Below, piece after piece: positions 26,936-36,200 of a stretch of 64,000 bases of DNA (positions are counted from its first letter, which is position 1; every line of letters starts with the position of its first letter). The notes beneath the pieces are model-generated. The model ran no database searches. It was given only the letters and a program-made list of their open reading frames with translations, and had not been told where the DNA came from. The DNA is from CAWDMW01 sp963803575 (lineage in GTDB: Bacteria > Pseudomonadota > Alphaproteobacteria > Rickettsiales > UBA998). The position numbers and the translations under genes were made by a program. The DNA lies in NCBI GenBank assembly GCA_963803575.1, contig CAWDMW010000002.1, positions 1,054,001 to 1,118,000 on the forward strand, read 5' to 3'.

Positions 26936-27970
26936 TGCAGGAAACTTATTTCTCGTTCGATTGGAAAATGCTACCAGCGAAAGCATCACTGGCACTTCAA
27001 CAAGCACCCCAACCACCGTAGCTAGTGCCGCGCCGGAGTGTAGCCCGAACAGGCTAATTGCTACCGCAACGGCCAGCTCGAAGAAATTGGAAGTGCCTAT
27101 GAGTGCTGCAGGTGCAGCGGTAGTAAATGGTACACGCCAGAGATATGCCCAGCCATACGCGATGAAGAATATGCCGTAGCTTTGGATGAGTAGCGGTATG
27201 GCGATCAGCGCAATCACCATTGGCTTGTCGATGATGGTTTGTGCCTGAAAGCCAAATAACAAAACGACAGTGGCAAGCAATCCCATGATGGAGAATGGTT
27301 TTACTTTGGCAGTGAAGCGCTCGATGCGCTCATGGTTTCCAGAGTGATCCAGCTTTTTGCGGGTAACGTATCCGGCAGCTAACGGAATGACGACATATAG
27401 AATAACGGAAAGGAGCAACGTTTCCCACGGCACGACGATATCCGTCACACCGAGCAGGAAAGCGGCTAGCGGAGCAAAGGCGAAGATCATGATGATGTCA
27501 TTGATTGACACCTGTACCAACGTGTAATTGGCATCGCCCCGCACCAGCTGGCTCCAGACGAATACCATCGCAGTGCATGGAGCGACACCGAGCAAAATCA
27601 TTCCGGCTATATATTCCTTGGCGGTTTCGGGTGCGACCAGTCCGGCGAAGATATATTCGAAAAACAGCACACCGAGTGCCGCCATCGTGAAAGGTTTTAC
27701 CAGCCAGTTGATGACGAGCGTAATGCATAGCCCTTTGGGTTTTCGGCCTACGTCCTTGATACTGGCAAAATCGACATTAACCATCATCGGGTAGATCATC
27801 ACCCAGATGAACACGGCGACCACAAGGTTGACGCTGGCATATTCCAGCCCTGCAATGGTTTGGAATATGGATGGTACGGCAATGCCAAGGCCGACACCTG
27901 CAGTAATGCACAGTGCTACCCATAAGGAAAGATAACGCTCAAATAAACCTAAAGGAGAATGTTCAGTCAT
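26930..27970 (-). CDS. ACR3 family arsenite efflux transporter
   Basis: The 346-residue inner-membrane protein has ten predicted helices and the ACR3 signature GVAPCTAMVFVWSQLVRGD with the essential cysteine in helix 4. YASVNLVVAVFIWVMIYPMM and NFFELAVAVAISLFGLHSG are also family-typical. It exports arsenite (or antimonite) using the proton gradient. It starts 4 bases inside the end of arsC (ATGA coupling) and its stop codon lies against the tape-measure gene. The length is full, so it is likely functional. Confidence 0.93.
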   Translation of the reverse strand: MTEHSPLGLFERYLSLWVALCITAGVGLGIAVPSIFQTIAGLEYASVNLVVAVFIWVMIYPMMVNVDFASIKDVGRKPKGLCITLVINWLVKPFTMAALGVLFFEYIFAGLVAPETAKEYIAGMILLGVAPCTAMVFVWSQLVRGDANYTLVQVSINDIIMIFAFAPLAAFLLGVTDIVVPWETLLLSVILYVVIPLAAGYVTRKKLDHSGNHERIERFTAKVKPFSIMGLLATVVLLFGFQAQTIIDKPMVIALIAIPLLIQSYGIFFIAYGWAYLWRVPFTTAAPAALIGTSNFFELAVAVAISLFGLHSGAALATVVGVLVEVPVMLSLVAFSNRTRNKFPAS

Positions 27971-28377
27971 AATAACTCTGTTTCGATCCGTTGTTTTAAT
28001 AAGTTAAATGCCTCCTCAAAGGCGGCGTTTATGTTGTCTTCTGTGCCTGTCGCTTTGGCAGGATCAGGGGTACTCCAATGCAGCTTTTCATGTTTACCAA
28101 GAAATGCAGGGCAGCTTTCAGCAGCGGCAGCATCGCAGACGGTAATCACCAGATCAAAATGCTCATTTGCAAACTCATCCCATGATTTGCTGCGCGGTTC
28201 ATTGATATTGATGCCGTGACGTTGCAGTGTTTCGATGGATTTCGGATGCACGTAACCGGCTGGTTTGCTTCCGGCGCTTACGGCTTCATAACGCCCCGCA
28301 GCGAGTACATTGATCAGCGCCTCGGCCATGATGGAACGGCAGGAATTGCCAGTGCAAAGAACAAGGACTCGTTTCAT
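27967..28377 (-). CDS. arsC: Arsenate reductase, low-molecular-weight phosphatase type
   Basis: The 136-residue cytoplasmic enzyme reduces arsenate to arsenite for export by ACR3. It has the CX5R P-loop LCTGNSCRS near the N-terminus, the resolving cysteine region ITVCDAAAAESCP, and GDPAKATGT-like TPDPAKATGTED. The start MKRVLVLCTGNSC at 28377 is chosen over longer frames because the family begins here and it overlaps the upstream gene's stop by ATGA. The family is usually thioredoxin-coupled. Confidence 0.92.
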   Translation of the reverse strand: MKRVLVLCTGNSCRSIMAEALINVLAAGRYEAVSAGSKPAGYVHPKSIETLQRHGININEPRSKSWDEFANEHFDLVITVCDAAAAESCPAFLGKHEKLHWSTPDPAKATGTEDNINAAFEEAFNLLKQRIETELL

Positions 28378-28586
28378 CAGCAGCACCCATGATTTTGTTG
28401 AATAGGAGGGCATTTAACGCTGCCATAGGAACAGAATACACAGCAATCACCTTGCTTGGGCTTTAGTAATGCATGGCAATTAGTGCATTCATAAAAATAC
28501 TGGCAAGCATCGGTGGGCATGGTTTCCCCCTTTTGATGGCTGCATTCAGGACAAGTGATGATGGATTGTAAGATTGGATTTGTCAT
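28377..28586 (-). CDS. GDCCVxC domain-containing small protein
   Basis: The 69-residue cysteine-rich protein has TCPECSHQKG, a YECTNCHALLKPKQGDCCVF core with the defining GDCCVxC motif, then SYGSVKCPP. The family is often found next to mercury or arsenic resistance genes and sometimes as a selenoprotein. A metal- or metalloid-binding role is expected, but the activity is not established. It overlaps both neighbours by ATGA, so it is part of a coupled operon. Confidence 0.88.
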   Translation of the reverse strand: MTNPILQSIITCPECSHQKGETMPTDACQYFYECTNCHALLKPKQGDCCVFCSYGSVKCPPIQQNHGCC

Positions 28587-28939
28587 CGTAATGCCCTGAT
28601 TAAACCTGGCTCAATCTGTGGCCAGATAATGGCTATGCCGATCAGCAATACAGCAATAATCGTTAGAATAACCATGCCAGTCTTTTGCTTGGGCGTATCT
28701 CCGCAAGGCTCACAAGCAGTCTTACGATTGCGCCAATACACGTAGCCACCAATAGCTAAGGTAAGAATGGAAGCTGCAATGAGGTACGGACGAAACGGCT
28801 GTAATACAGCCAGGTTAGAAAGCCATGCACCGCCAATACCGAGATTAAATAACACTAAAGGGATGACACAGCATGACGCACCAATAACAGCGGTGATGGA
28901 TGCTACAATACTACTGATGATGGGAAGTTTGTTTTTCAT
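28583..28939 (-). CDS. MerT-like mercuric ion transport protein
   Basis: The 118-residue protein has three hydrophobic helices. The first carries the paired cysteines (TAVIGASCCVIPLVLFNLG) that bind Hg(II) in MerT. A second cysteine pair is in the cytoplasmic loop (KTACEPCGDTP). The start at 28939 has AAGGAGG upstream and overlaps the ArsR stop. No merA reductase or merP is present, so the natural cargo here may not be mercury; an arsenic-related role is possible. Confidence 0.82.
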   Translation of the reverse strand: MKNKLPIISSIVASITAVIGASCCVIPLVLFNLGIGGAWLSNLAVLQPFRPYLIAASILTLAIGGYVYWRNRKTACEPCGDTPKQKTGMVILTIIAVLLIGIAIIWPQIEPGLIRALR

Positions 28940-29307
28940 GACGCCTCCTTGTTGGGGCAGCATGTTTCAAGCAACTCAATGGTGGTTTTGCCTGTTTTGT
29001 TATCCTCATGCATACAGACGAAATTAACGGCACAGCAATTTTCTACCATGTAACGGATGAGTTGCTGTGTTAGCGCATAATTGGCCGAGTAGATCATGCT
29101 CCGGCCATTTTTTTGTGCTTGGATTAACCCTGCTTCACATAAGTGGGCAAGGTGAAATGACAATGTGTTGTGCGGCATTTTTAGCCTCTCACTCATGGCT
29201 CCGGCGGCTAACCCCTCTGGGCCAGCCACGGCAAGCATCTTGAATGCTTTGAGTCGTGTTTCGTGAGCAAGAGCAGCAAATGCCTTAATTGAAGTATCTA
29301 AATCCAT
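28936..29307 (-). CDS. arsR: ArsR-family metalloregulator
   Basis: The 123-residue winged-helix repressor has FAALAHETRLKAFKMLAVAG, the recognition helix in MPHNTLSFHLAHLCEAGLI and the wing KNGRSMIYS. Cysteines cluster after the DNA-binding domain (VENCCAVNFVCMHEDN and LLETCCPN), a C-terminal metalloid-sensing arrangement of the type seen in several arsenite-responsive ArsRs. A palindrome sits 3 bases upstream of its start, and it heads the cassette operon, so autoregulation is expected. Confidence 0.9.
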   Translation of the reverse strand: MDLDTSIKAFAALAHETRLKAFKMLAVAGPEGLAAGAMSERLKMPHNTLSFHLAHLCEAGLIQAQKNGRSMIYSANYALTQQLIRYMVENCCAVNFVCMHEDNKTGKTTIELLETCCPNKEAS

Positions 29308-29309
29308 TC

Positions 29310-29325
29310 GTCCATAATAATGGAC
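29310..29325 (-). promoter_or_regulatory. Palindromic ArsR operator candidate
   Basis: GTCCAT-AATA-ATGGAC is a perfect 6-bp inverted repeat directly upstream of the arsR start codon. It overlaps the region where the ribosome binds, so bound ArsR would block transcription of the whole cassette. Confidence 0.6.
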
Positions 29326-29378
29326 ATATTATAACTCGTCAAGGATTCTCGACGTATTAAATTACAGGATTGATTATT

Positions 29379-30047
29379 ATGAGTTTTGAAGAAGTACAGT
29401 TCCCCAGCGACATTTCGTATGGTGCAACCGGTGGGCCGATGTTTTTAACCGATGTGGTGGCAACCGTATCCGGCCATGAGCAGCGCAATAGTAAATGGCA
29501 GCAATCACGCGCTAAATACAATGTGGCTTCAGGTATTAAAACCGAGTCGCAATGGCAGGCGCTGATTGCCTTTTTTCGTGCGCGGCGTGGCCGGGCGATC
29601 GGCTTTCGTTTCAAGGATTGGAGTGATTACAAAGCTGAAAACCAACCGCTTAAATCGCTGGGTGGCAATGACTACCAGCTGGTTAAACAATATGTCAGCG
29701 GCGCGGTGGTGTATGAGCGCGATCTTACCAAGCCTGTGGCCGGAAGCGTCAAGCTATATGCCGATAGTATTTTGCAGGCCAGCGGCTGGAGCATTGATAC
29801 CGAAACCGGGATCATCACCACCAGTATTTCCGGCACGCTAACGATCGACTGTGAGTTTGATGTGCCTGTGCGATTTGATACCGATGAGATGGCCATTTCT
29901 ATGGATAGCTTCGATGCGGGTAATTGGAGCAGCATTCCGCTGATTGAGGTGCGCATTTGTCGCGGTGATGATCGTCCATTGGCGAGCTCATCGCCGAAAG
30001 CGGATCGACAGGATGTACCAGCTCAGATACAGCACCACAAATTTTGA
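29379..30047 (+). CDS. Distal tail protein, DUF2460 (GTA orfg12-like)
   Basis: It begins SFEEVQFPSDISYGATGGPM and has GHEQRNSKWQQSRAKYNVAS, then IAFFRARRGRAIGFRFKDW, the TIGR02217/DUF2460 signature also found as orfg12 of the Rhodobacter gene transfer agent. The natural end is probably near 29958 (IPLIEVRI); the last ~29 codons to 30047 look non-native and overlap an antisense small gene. It is the first of four GTA-type distal tail genes in standard order. The start ATG is at the edge of the arsenic cassette. Confidence 0.85.
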   Translation: MSFEEVQFPSDISYGATGGPMFLTDVVATVSGHEQRNSKWQQSRAKYNVASGIKTESQWQALIAFFRARRGRAIGFRFKDWSDYKAENQPLKSLGGNDYQLVKQYVSGAVVYERDLTKPVAGSVKLYADSILQASGWSIDTETGIITTSISGTLTIDCEFDVPVRFDTDEMAISMDSFDAGNWSSIPLIEVRICRGDDRPLASSSPKADRQDVPAQIQHHKF

Positions 30048-30104
30048 AGGATCAAAGCGGGTAGTGATGATTGATGCAAGATGGTGATGATCAGGTGGTG
30101 TCAT
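29988..30104 (-). CDS. Tiny antisense protein, possibly membrane-associated
   Basis: The 38-residue frame has TTRFDPSKFVVLYLSWYILS then IRFRR. Its ATG overlaps the stop of the preceding minus-strand frame by ATGA, as in a coupled operon. It overlaps the 3' part of the DUF2460 frame. No family was recognised; it could be chance coding. Confidence 0.35.
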   Translation of the reverse strand: MTPPDHHHLASIITTRFDPSKFVVLYLSWYILSIRFRR

Positions 30105-30299
30105 AAGGTAGCACCGTCATAGGTCAGCATCAAGTTAATGAGATTGCCACTGGTTTCATGCCATGCGGCATTCCGAAACAGCCGCATGATCAGCATATCA
30201 TATTCATAGCGGATAGGCAAAGTAACCGACTAGCAACCCGCATAGCAGCAGGAACTTAATCAGCACTTGTTTCTGTGGTTTGATCGTAGCGTTCAACAT
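30101..30299 (-). pseudogene. Small antisense membrane protein, one frameshift
   Basis: The ATG at 30299 opens MLNATIKPQKQVLIKFLLLC and a hydrophobic helix GLLVGYFAY. After a one-base shift near 30215 the reading continues RYEYDMLIMRLFRNAAWHET and GNLINLMLTYDGATL to a stop at 30101. Joined, it is about 66 residues. It lies on the minus strand between two plus-strand tail genes, in the same orientation as the arsenic cassette, and may be another cargo gene. The family is unknown. Confidence 0.4.
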
Positions 30300-30348
30300 G
30301 GCGGCGAGTATCTAACAAAACGCAGAAAATGCAAGGATTTACAATTTT

Positions 30349-31213
30349 ATGAGAGTGATTTCACCACAGCTTGAAGCCCACTTTGCAGGCGGCATGACGA
30401 CGCTTGCAACTTGCTGGCGGATTACCCGGCAGGATGCGGTAGAGGTTGGTTTTACCGACCATGATCTGCCGATCACCTTCGACAGCGTGTTGTATGATTC
30501 TATTGCTGGCTTTACCCCCACCACGGTGGAGAGTAAATCCAATATGTCGGTCGATAATCTCGATGTGGAAGGTCAGGTATTCCCTTCAAAAATTACCGAG
30601 GAAGATCTGCTGGCGGGTTTATATGATTATGCCGAGATTGAGATATTCCTCGTCAATTATAACGACCTTACCCAAGGCAAGCTGGTGGTCAAACGTGGTC
30701 GCCTCGGTGAGGTGACGCTCAATAGCCAAATGTTTCAGGCAGAGGTGCGCGGCCTTACGCAGCATCTATCGCAAACCATCGGTCAGGTGTTCTCTCCCTC
30801 TTGCCGCGCCATCTTGGGTGATAGTAAATGCAAGGTGGCGCTGGCTTCTTTTACCGTCTCAGCGACGGTGACGGAGGTGGTGAATAATCAAACCTTCAAA
30901 GCCTCCACGCTCTCACAAGATGCAGGATGGTTTACAGGTGGCGAGGTGCTGTGGACATCGGGCAATAATGATGATCGCCGGATGGAGGTGAAGGAATTCG
31001 CTTCCGCGCAGGTGGTGTTGGCGCTGGCCGATGGGCAAATCAGTACAGGTGGGTGATACATTCGACATCATCGCCGGGTGCGATAAGACCCGCGAAACTT
31101 GTCAGAGCAAATTTACAAATATTCTCAATTTTCGTGGTGAGCCGGATGTGCCGGGAACGGACAAGCTGCTGACCACGGCTGGAACATTCAACAAAGGCAA
31201 TCCAAATGGCTAA
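30349..31213 (+). pseudogene. Distal tail protein, DUF2163 (GTA orfg13-like), one frameshift
   Basis: It begins RVISPQLEAHFAGGMTTLAT, with TCWRITRQDAVEVGFTDHDL and VFSPSCRAILGDSKCKVALA (cysteines), and ends CDKTRETCQSKFTNILNFRG. This is the TIGR02218/DUF2163 family, orfg13 in gene transfer agents, with the usual cysteine-rich C-terminal domain. One indel near 31050 separates the last 50 residues. It is preceded by AAGGAT and follows the two small antisense frames. Confidence 0.85.
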
Positions 31214-31692
31214 AATTAAACCAGAGCAGATTACCGCGCAGGCGCGTACATGGCTGGATACGGCCTATCACCACCAAGGGCGGCTTAAAAAAAGCGCCAA
31301 AGGCAATGGTGGCGTCGATTGCCTTGGGCTGGTGATTGGCATGATCGATGAGCTGGGCATGCAGGATGGTGATGGCAACCCGCTGGTGAATGCGGATGAG
31401 TTTAATTATTCGATGTATCCGGAGCGTGGCCGTTTGGTGGGAAGCATTTCCAAGCATCTGCTGCGAAGTGCCGATCGAGAAAATGCGCGTGGGTGATTTA
31501 CTGCTGTTTCGCACATTCAAAGACCCGCAGCATGTGGGGCTGCTTACCGACTACCCTAGCGGTGGGCCGGGCCTCATTCATTGCAACTCCAGCGCTGGCA
31601 AGGTGGTGGAGCAACCGCTTTCTATGACGTGGGTGCGCATGCTGACGCATGTGTATCGCTTCAAAAACAAACAACTGAAATCGTTAAAGTAA
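31206..31692 (+). pseudogene. NlpC/P60-type cell wall peptidase (GTA orfg14-like), one frameshift
   Basis: It begins KIKPEQITAQARTWLDTAYH and has the catalytic cysteine in GNGGVDCLGLVIGMIDEL. After an indel near 31487 it continues VGDLLLFRTFKDPQHVGLLT with the catalytic histidine and GLIHCNSSAGKVVEQPL. This tail-tip peptidoglycan hydrolase is TIGR02219-like and probably opens the wall during DNA delivery. Joined, it is about 160 residues, normal for the family. Confidence 0.83.
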
Positions 31693-31693
31693 T

Positions 31694-34600
31694 ATGGCTG
31701 ATATTGTTCTTCCTGTCGTCGGTGGTGTCACTGGCTTTGTGCTGGGTGGCCCTTCGGGTGCTATCTTGGGCGCAAATCTTGGTAGCACCGCTGCCGGGCT
31801 GTTCTTCCCAAAGTCGCAGCGCGTGCAGCTACCTACTCAGGAAGGCCCACGGCTGGCTGATTTGCGTGCGCAAACGGCCACCTACGGCAATATGATCCCA
31901 AAGGTCTATGGCACGATGCGCTTGGCAGGTAATGTCATCTGGTCGACTGATTTAAAGGAGGTGAAGGTTGAAACAACCAGCACGCAAACAGCTCCGGCGG
32001 TGGCGGTAAAGGTGGCGGCGGTGGCGGATCGGTCACGACCAGCCAAACCAGCGTCACTTATGAGTATTTTGTCACGCTGGCCATTGCGATATGCGAAGGG
32101 CCGATTGATGAGGTGATCCGGGTTTGGGCCGATAGCAAGGTGCTAACTGAAGATGTGCTGTCCTCTGCCCAAGGTAAATACAACGTCCATCTCGGTACTG
32201 AGGATCAGATGGTCGATGATATCATGGCCAAATATTTAACCGCAGGCACCATCCCTGCCTATCGCGGCATGGCTTACGTGGTGATTGAGGATTTCCCGCT
32301 GGGAGCCTATGGCAATCGCATTCCAAACTTTACGTTTGAGGTGCGCCGCACGCTTCGCTTTACGCCATCGGTCGAGGATAAAATTACCGATGTGGTGATG
32401 ATCCCCGGCGCGGGTGAAATGGTCTATGGCACGGATGTGCAGACCAAGCAGGATGGTTATTTTGATGCGTATCAAGGCGGCATTTTTGTGCCTAACGCGG
32501 ATAAAAACTTCATCAACATGCACAATTACGAGGGTAAGGCTGATGCGCTGGTGGCGATTGATCAGATGATGGATGTGCTGCCTAATCTTGAATGGGTGGC
32601 GATTTGTGGTGACATGGTTTGCCACCTCCACCGATGCCGGGGCATGCGAGATTGTGCCAAAGGTAGAGTTTCAAGGCTCGACGCAGGTGTTGCCGCAGGA
32701 TTGGAGCGTGGCAGGCATTGGCAGAACACGCTGCGCAGGTGGTACTAAAGTTTGATCCGGAAACACCAACCTATGGCGGCACGCCTTCTGACCATACGGT
32801 GGTGCAGCTGGTTGATCACCTGAAAAGCAAAGGCTTGAAGGTGATGCTGTATCCGATGCCGTTTGTGGATACGATCACTCCGGTACCAAAGCCATGGCGC
32901 GGACGTATTATCCCTGCCAATGCTACCGATGCTAATAGCTGGTTTACCAAAACTAATGGCTATAATGCGTTTATTAGCCATTATGCCAATCTGGTGAAAA
33001 ACAAAGTGGATGCGTTTGTCATCGGCTCGGAGCTAATTGGCATGACCGGCTTTACCGACTCGTCCGGGCAGCTATCCGGCGGTGAATCAGCTGGTGTCAT
33101 TGGCGGCGACCGTTAAAGGCATCATGGGCGCTGGTACCGATATTACTTACGCTGCCGATTGGTCTGAATATCACAGCACCGATGGCTGGTTTAACCTTGA
33201 TCCGCTCTGGGCTTCACCGAATATCGATTTTGTGGGCATTGATAGCTATTTTCCGCTGACGGAAGATCTGCCGCAGATCCAAATTACCGAGGAATTGATC
33301 AAGGAATATTGGGAAGCTGGCGAAGGTTGGGATTATTATTACACCGACTCGGTGGCTCGTACTGGCCAAACCAGCTATGGCGGCGATGCAACATTTGCAT
33401 GGAAAAACCTAGAATATTGGTGGAAAAATACCCACACCAATCCGGATACCAACACCACAGCTTGGACTGCCAAGATGAAGCCAGTGTGGTTTACCGAGTT
33501 CGGCTTTCCCTCCGTGGATGGTGCAGCTAACCAGCCTAATGTGTTTTATGATCCGACCAGCTCGGAGAGTTTCTTACCCTCGTGGCAGTCCAAAGGCCGG
33601 GTGGATTTTCAGGCGCAGCGTGAAGCGCTCAATGCGACGCTGGATTACCTCGATGCACGCGAGCAAGAGGCTGGCAATACCGGGCTGGTGGCGCGGCGTT
33701 TCCTATGGACGTGGGATGCGCGGCCATTTTCCTTTTGGCCTGATCTGGAAGGCGTGTGGCAGGATTCTATTCTGTGGGCAACCGGGCATTGGGTGCAAGG
33801 CAAGCTGGGCAATTCCACGCTTGGTGCGGTGGTGGCCGAGCTGCTGCAACAGCTGGGCTTACCGCAAGCGATTATGATGTAACCCGCCTGCTTGAAACGC
33901 TGGAGGGCTTTATTCTGGATCGCCCGATTACGGTACGCAGTGCGCATGGAGTATCTGACCTCGGCGTTCTTTTTCGATATCGTCGAGAGCGATGGCATTT
34001 TGAAATGCGTGCCGCGTGGCAATGAATCGGTTAAAGCGGTGCCGGAGGACGACCTTATTCCTTCTAAGAAGAAAGGTGTGCAGGATGTGCTGGAGATTAA
34101 TTACGCGCAGGAGCTGGAGCTGCCGCAGCGGGTGAATGTGACCTATCTGGATCGGCCTTTTAATTATGATCCGGTCACGCAAACCTCGCAGCGTCAAACG
34201 GTACGTGCGGTGGATCAGGTGAGTATGAGCCTGCCAATTGTGATGGGTGCAACTCGCGCCAAGCAGATCTCCGACATTACGCTTTATGGCACATGGAAGG
34301 AGCGCATTAGCTTTGCGCTAACATTGCCGCCGAAATATGTGCGCATCGAGCCTACGGATATTATTACGGTGACGGTCAATAATGTGCCGCATGAAATGCG
34401 CGTGCTGAAGACCAATATGGAAGCCAATGGCCTGATGAAGGTCAATGCGGTGGCGGAGGATATCAGCTCCTATGATTTCTACACCCCGCCGGGCGAGACC
34501 AGCTCGACATTGGAGCCGCCAACGCTAGTGCCTGGTACTATCGGCAAAGTTTATCGATGCACCGCCATTGCCTAGCGATAACGTCCCCAATCAGGGGTTG

Positions 34601-35461
34601 CTTCGCATTGGTGTGGCGGCAGATGGCGCACAGTGGCAAGGCGCTGCTATCTATCGCTCCGATGATGGTGGCGAGGCTGGTGGCAATACCTTCACCTTGC
34701 TTGCCGGGATGGATGGCGCGGCCACTTTTGGTGCGCTTACCACGGCGCTGCCTGCAGGCCCGTATGAGGCGTGGGATGATATCCACGAGGTGGAGGTTAT
34801 TTTAACCTCTGGCTCCTTGGCTTCGGTGAGCGAGCTGGGTGTGTTTAATGGTGCTAATGCCGCATTAATTGGCAATGAGCTGGTGCAATTTCAAAATGCG
34901 CAGCTGATTGGTGAGAAAACCTACAAGCTATCGCGGCTGTTGCGTGGCAGGCAAGGCACCGAATGGGCAATGGAGCATGTTTCCGGCGAGCCATTCGTGC
35001 TGATTACTCCAGCGCTTTACACCACCACGATCGCCAATAATTCGATCGGGCGTGAGCTTTACTACAAGGTGGTGAGCGTGGGCAATAGCCTCGGCAATAC
35101 CGATGAGGTGCCGTTTACCTATACCGGGCGCAATTTAAAGCCGTATGCTCCGGTGCATGTGGCTGGCCTGCGTGATGGCTCTGGCAATCTAAGCGTAAGC
35201 TGGATTCGAAGGTCGCGGGTGGATGCTGAATGGCGCGATGGTGTGGATATTCCGCTGGGTGAGGAATCGGAGCGTTATCAGGTCGATGTGCTGGATGGCT
35301 CGGATGTGGTGCGCACCATTGAGGTGACCAGCCCGGCGGCAAGCTATAGCGCTGCCGATCAGGTGGCGGATTTTGGTTCGGCGCAAAGCGCGATCGATAT
35401 CAAGATTTACCAGATGTCAGCCGTGGTGGGCCGAGGCTATGCGGCTGCGGCCACTTTATAA
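31694..35461 (+). pseudogene. GTA-type host specificity protein with TIM-barrel domain, multiple frameshifts
   Basis: This large tail-tip protein (about 1,250 residues when joined) starts with a glycine-rich hydrophobic segment VGGVTGFVLGGPSGAILGAN and ATYGNMIPKVYGTMRLAGNV. A glycoside-hydrolase-like TIM barrel follows (NLVKNKVDAFVIGSELIGMT, DFVGIDSYFPLTEDLPQIQI, PVWFTEFGFPSVDGAA), then the phage tail module (NVTYLDRPFNYDPVTQTSQR). This matches orfg15 of gene transfer agents. Indels near 32005, 32110, 32615, 32730, 33095, 33890 and 34562 break it. It sits in the expected place after the NlpC/P60 gene. Confidence 0.82.
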
Positions 35462-35484
35462 TTTAACACTAATTGGAGAATATT

Positions 35485-36195
35485 ATGTCCCAGACCGGAA
35501 GGCTGGGCCTGCCGTATATTATTACGGCGCAGGCTCAAAAAGAAGTAACGCATAATGAGGGGTTAAATCGCCTCGATGCGTTCGTTACGCCCGTGGTGGC
35601 CGATATTGCCAATGCTCCACCGGCTAGCCCGACCGTGGGTGATCTCTATATTGTAGGTGCACAGTCGCCCACCGGGGATTTTGTCTGGCTCAGGCAAATA
35701 AGCTGGCGCAGTATCTCACCGGGGGCTGGGTGTTTTATACGCCGTTTCAATGGATGGATGCGGTGGTGGAGGAAACGCAGAGCCGCATGGCGTGGGATGG
35801 CACCGCATGGGTGCCGTTTGGCCTTATTATGCGCGATAGCGGCGAGTATGCACGCGTGCTGCGTTGGCAGGAGGATATTGATCTTTCTGGCGACGACGCA
35901 AAGCGTTACCAACATTCCCAATCGCTCGACGGTGCTGGCGGTCAATACGCGGGTCATCACGGCGCTTACCGGAACGGTCGGCAGCTTTGGTGTGGGCGTG
36001 TCCGGCGACACCTCGCGCTATGGCAATGGCATCGGCACCGGGCAGGATTCAACCAATATCGGGCTTACCTATCATCCGGTGAGTTATTACAGCGATACCC
36101 CGGTGGAGATCACGCCCGATAGCGGCAGCATCACAGGCGGTGTGGTGCGAGTTAACGTGCAATATATGGCCTTCCGTGGGCCTTGGAATTGGTAA
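35485..36195 (+). pseudogene. DUF2793 tail/fibre-associated protein, frameshifted
   Basis: The ATG at 35485 opens SQTGRLGLPYIITAQAQKEV then THNEGLNRLDAFVTPVVADI, the DUF2793 signature. The frame changes near 35690 and again further on (WVFYTPFQWMDAVVEETQSR, then a C-terminal part VGSFGVGVSGDTSRYGNGIG and QYMAFRGPWNW). DUF2793 proteins follow the host-specificity protein in many alphaproteobacterial phages and are thought to be part of tail fibres. Joined, it is about 235 residues. Confidence 0.7.
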
Positions 36196-36200
36196 TTATT

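Larger units (their letters stand above)
26936..29377 (-). mobile_element. Arsenic/mercury-type resistance cassette inserted between tail genes
   Basis: Five minus-strand genes (ArsR, MerT-like, GDCCVxC, ArsC, ACR3) interrupt the plus-strand tail operon exactly between tape measure and DUF2460 genes. The pentamer TATGA occurs at both edges (26931-26935, holding the tape-measure stop, and 29378-29382, holding the DUF2460 start). Joining the edges would restore an AGGAGG ribosome site and an ATGA stop-start overlap. TATGA may be a target duplication or chance. No transposase or inverted repeats are seen. The genes are undamaged, unlike the surrounding phage genes. Confidence 0.7.

Noticed and set aside
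26932..27021. Plus-strand frame beginning ATGATG with a perfect AGGAGG in front
   Set aside because: The ribosome site belongs to the interrupted DUF2460 gene; the frame is antisense to the end of acr3 and stops after about 30 codons.
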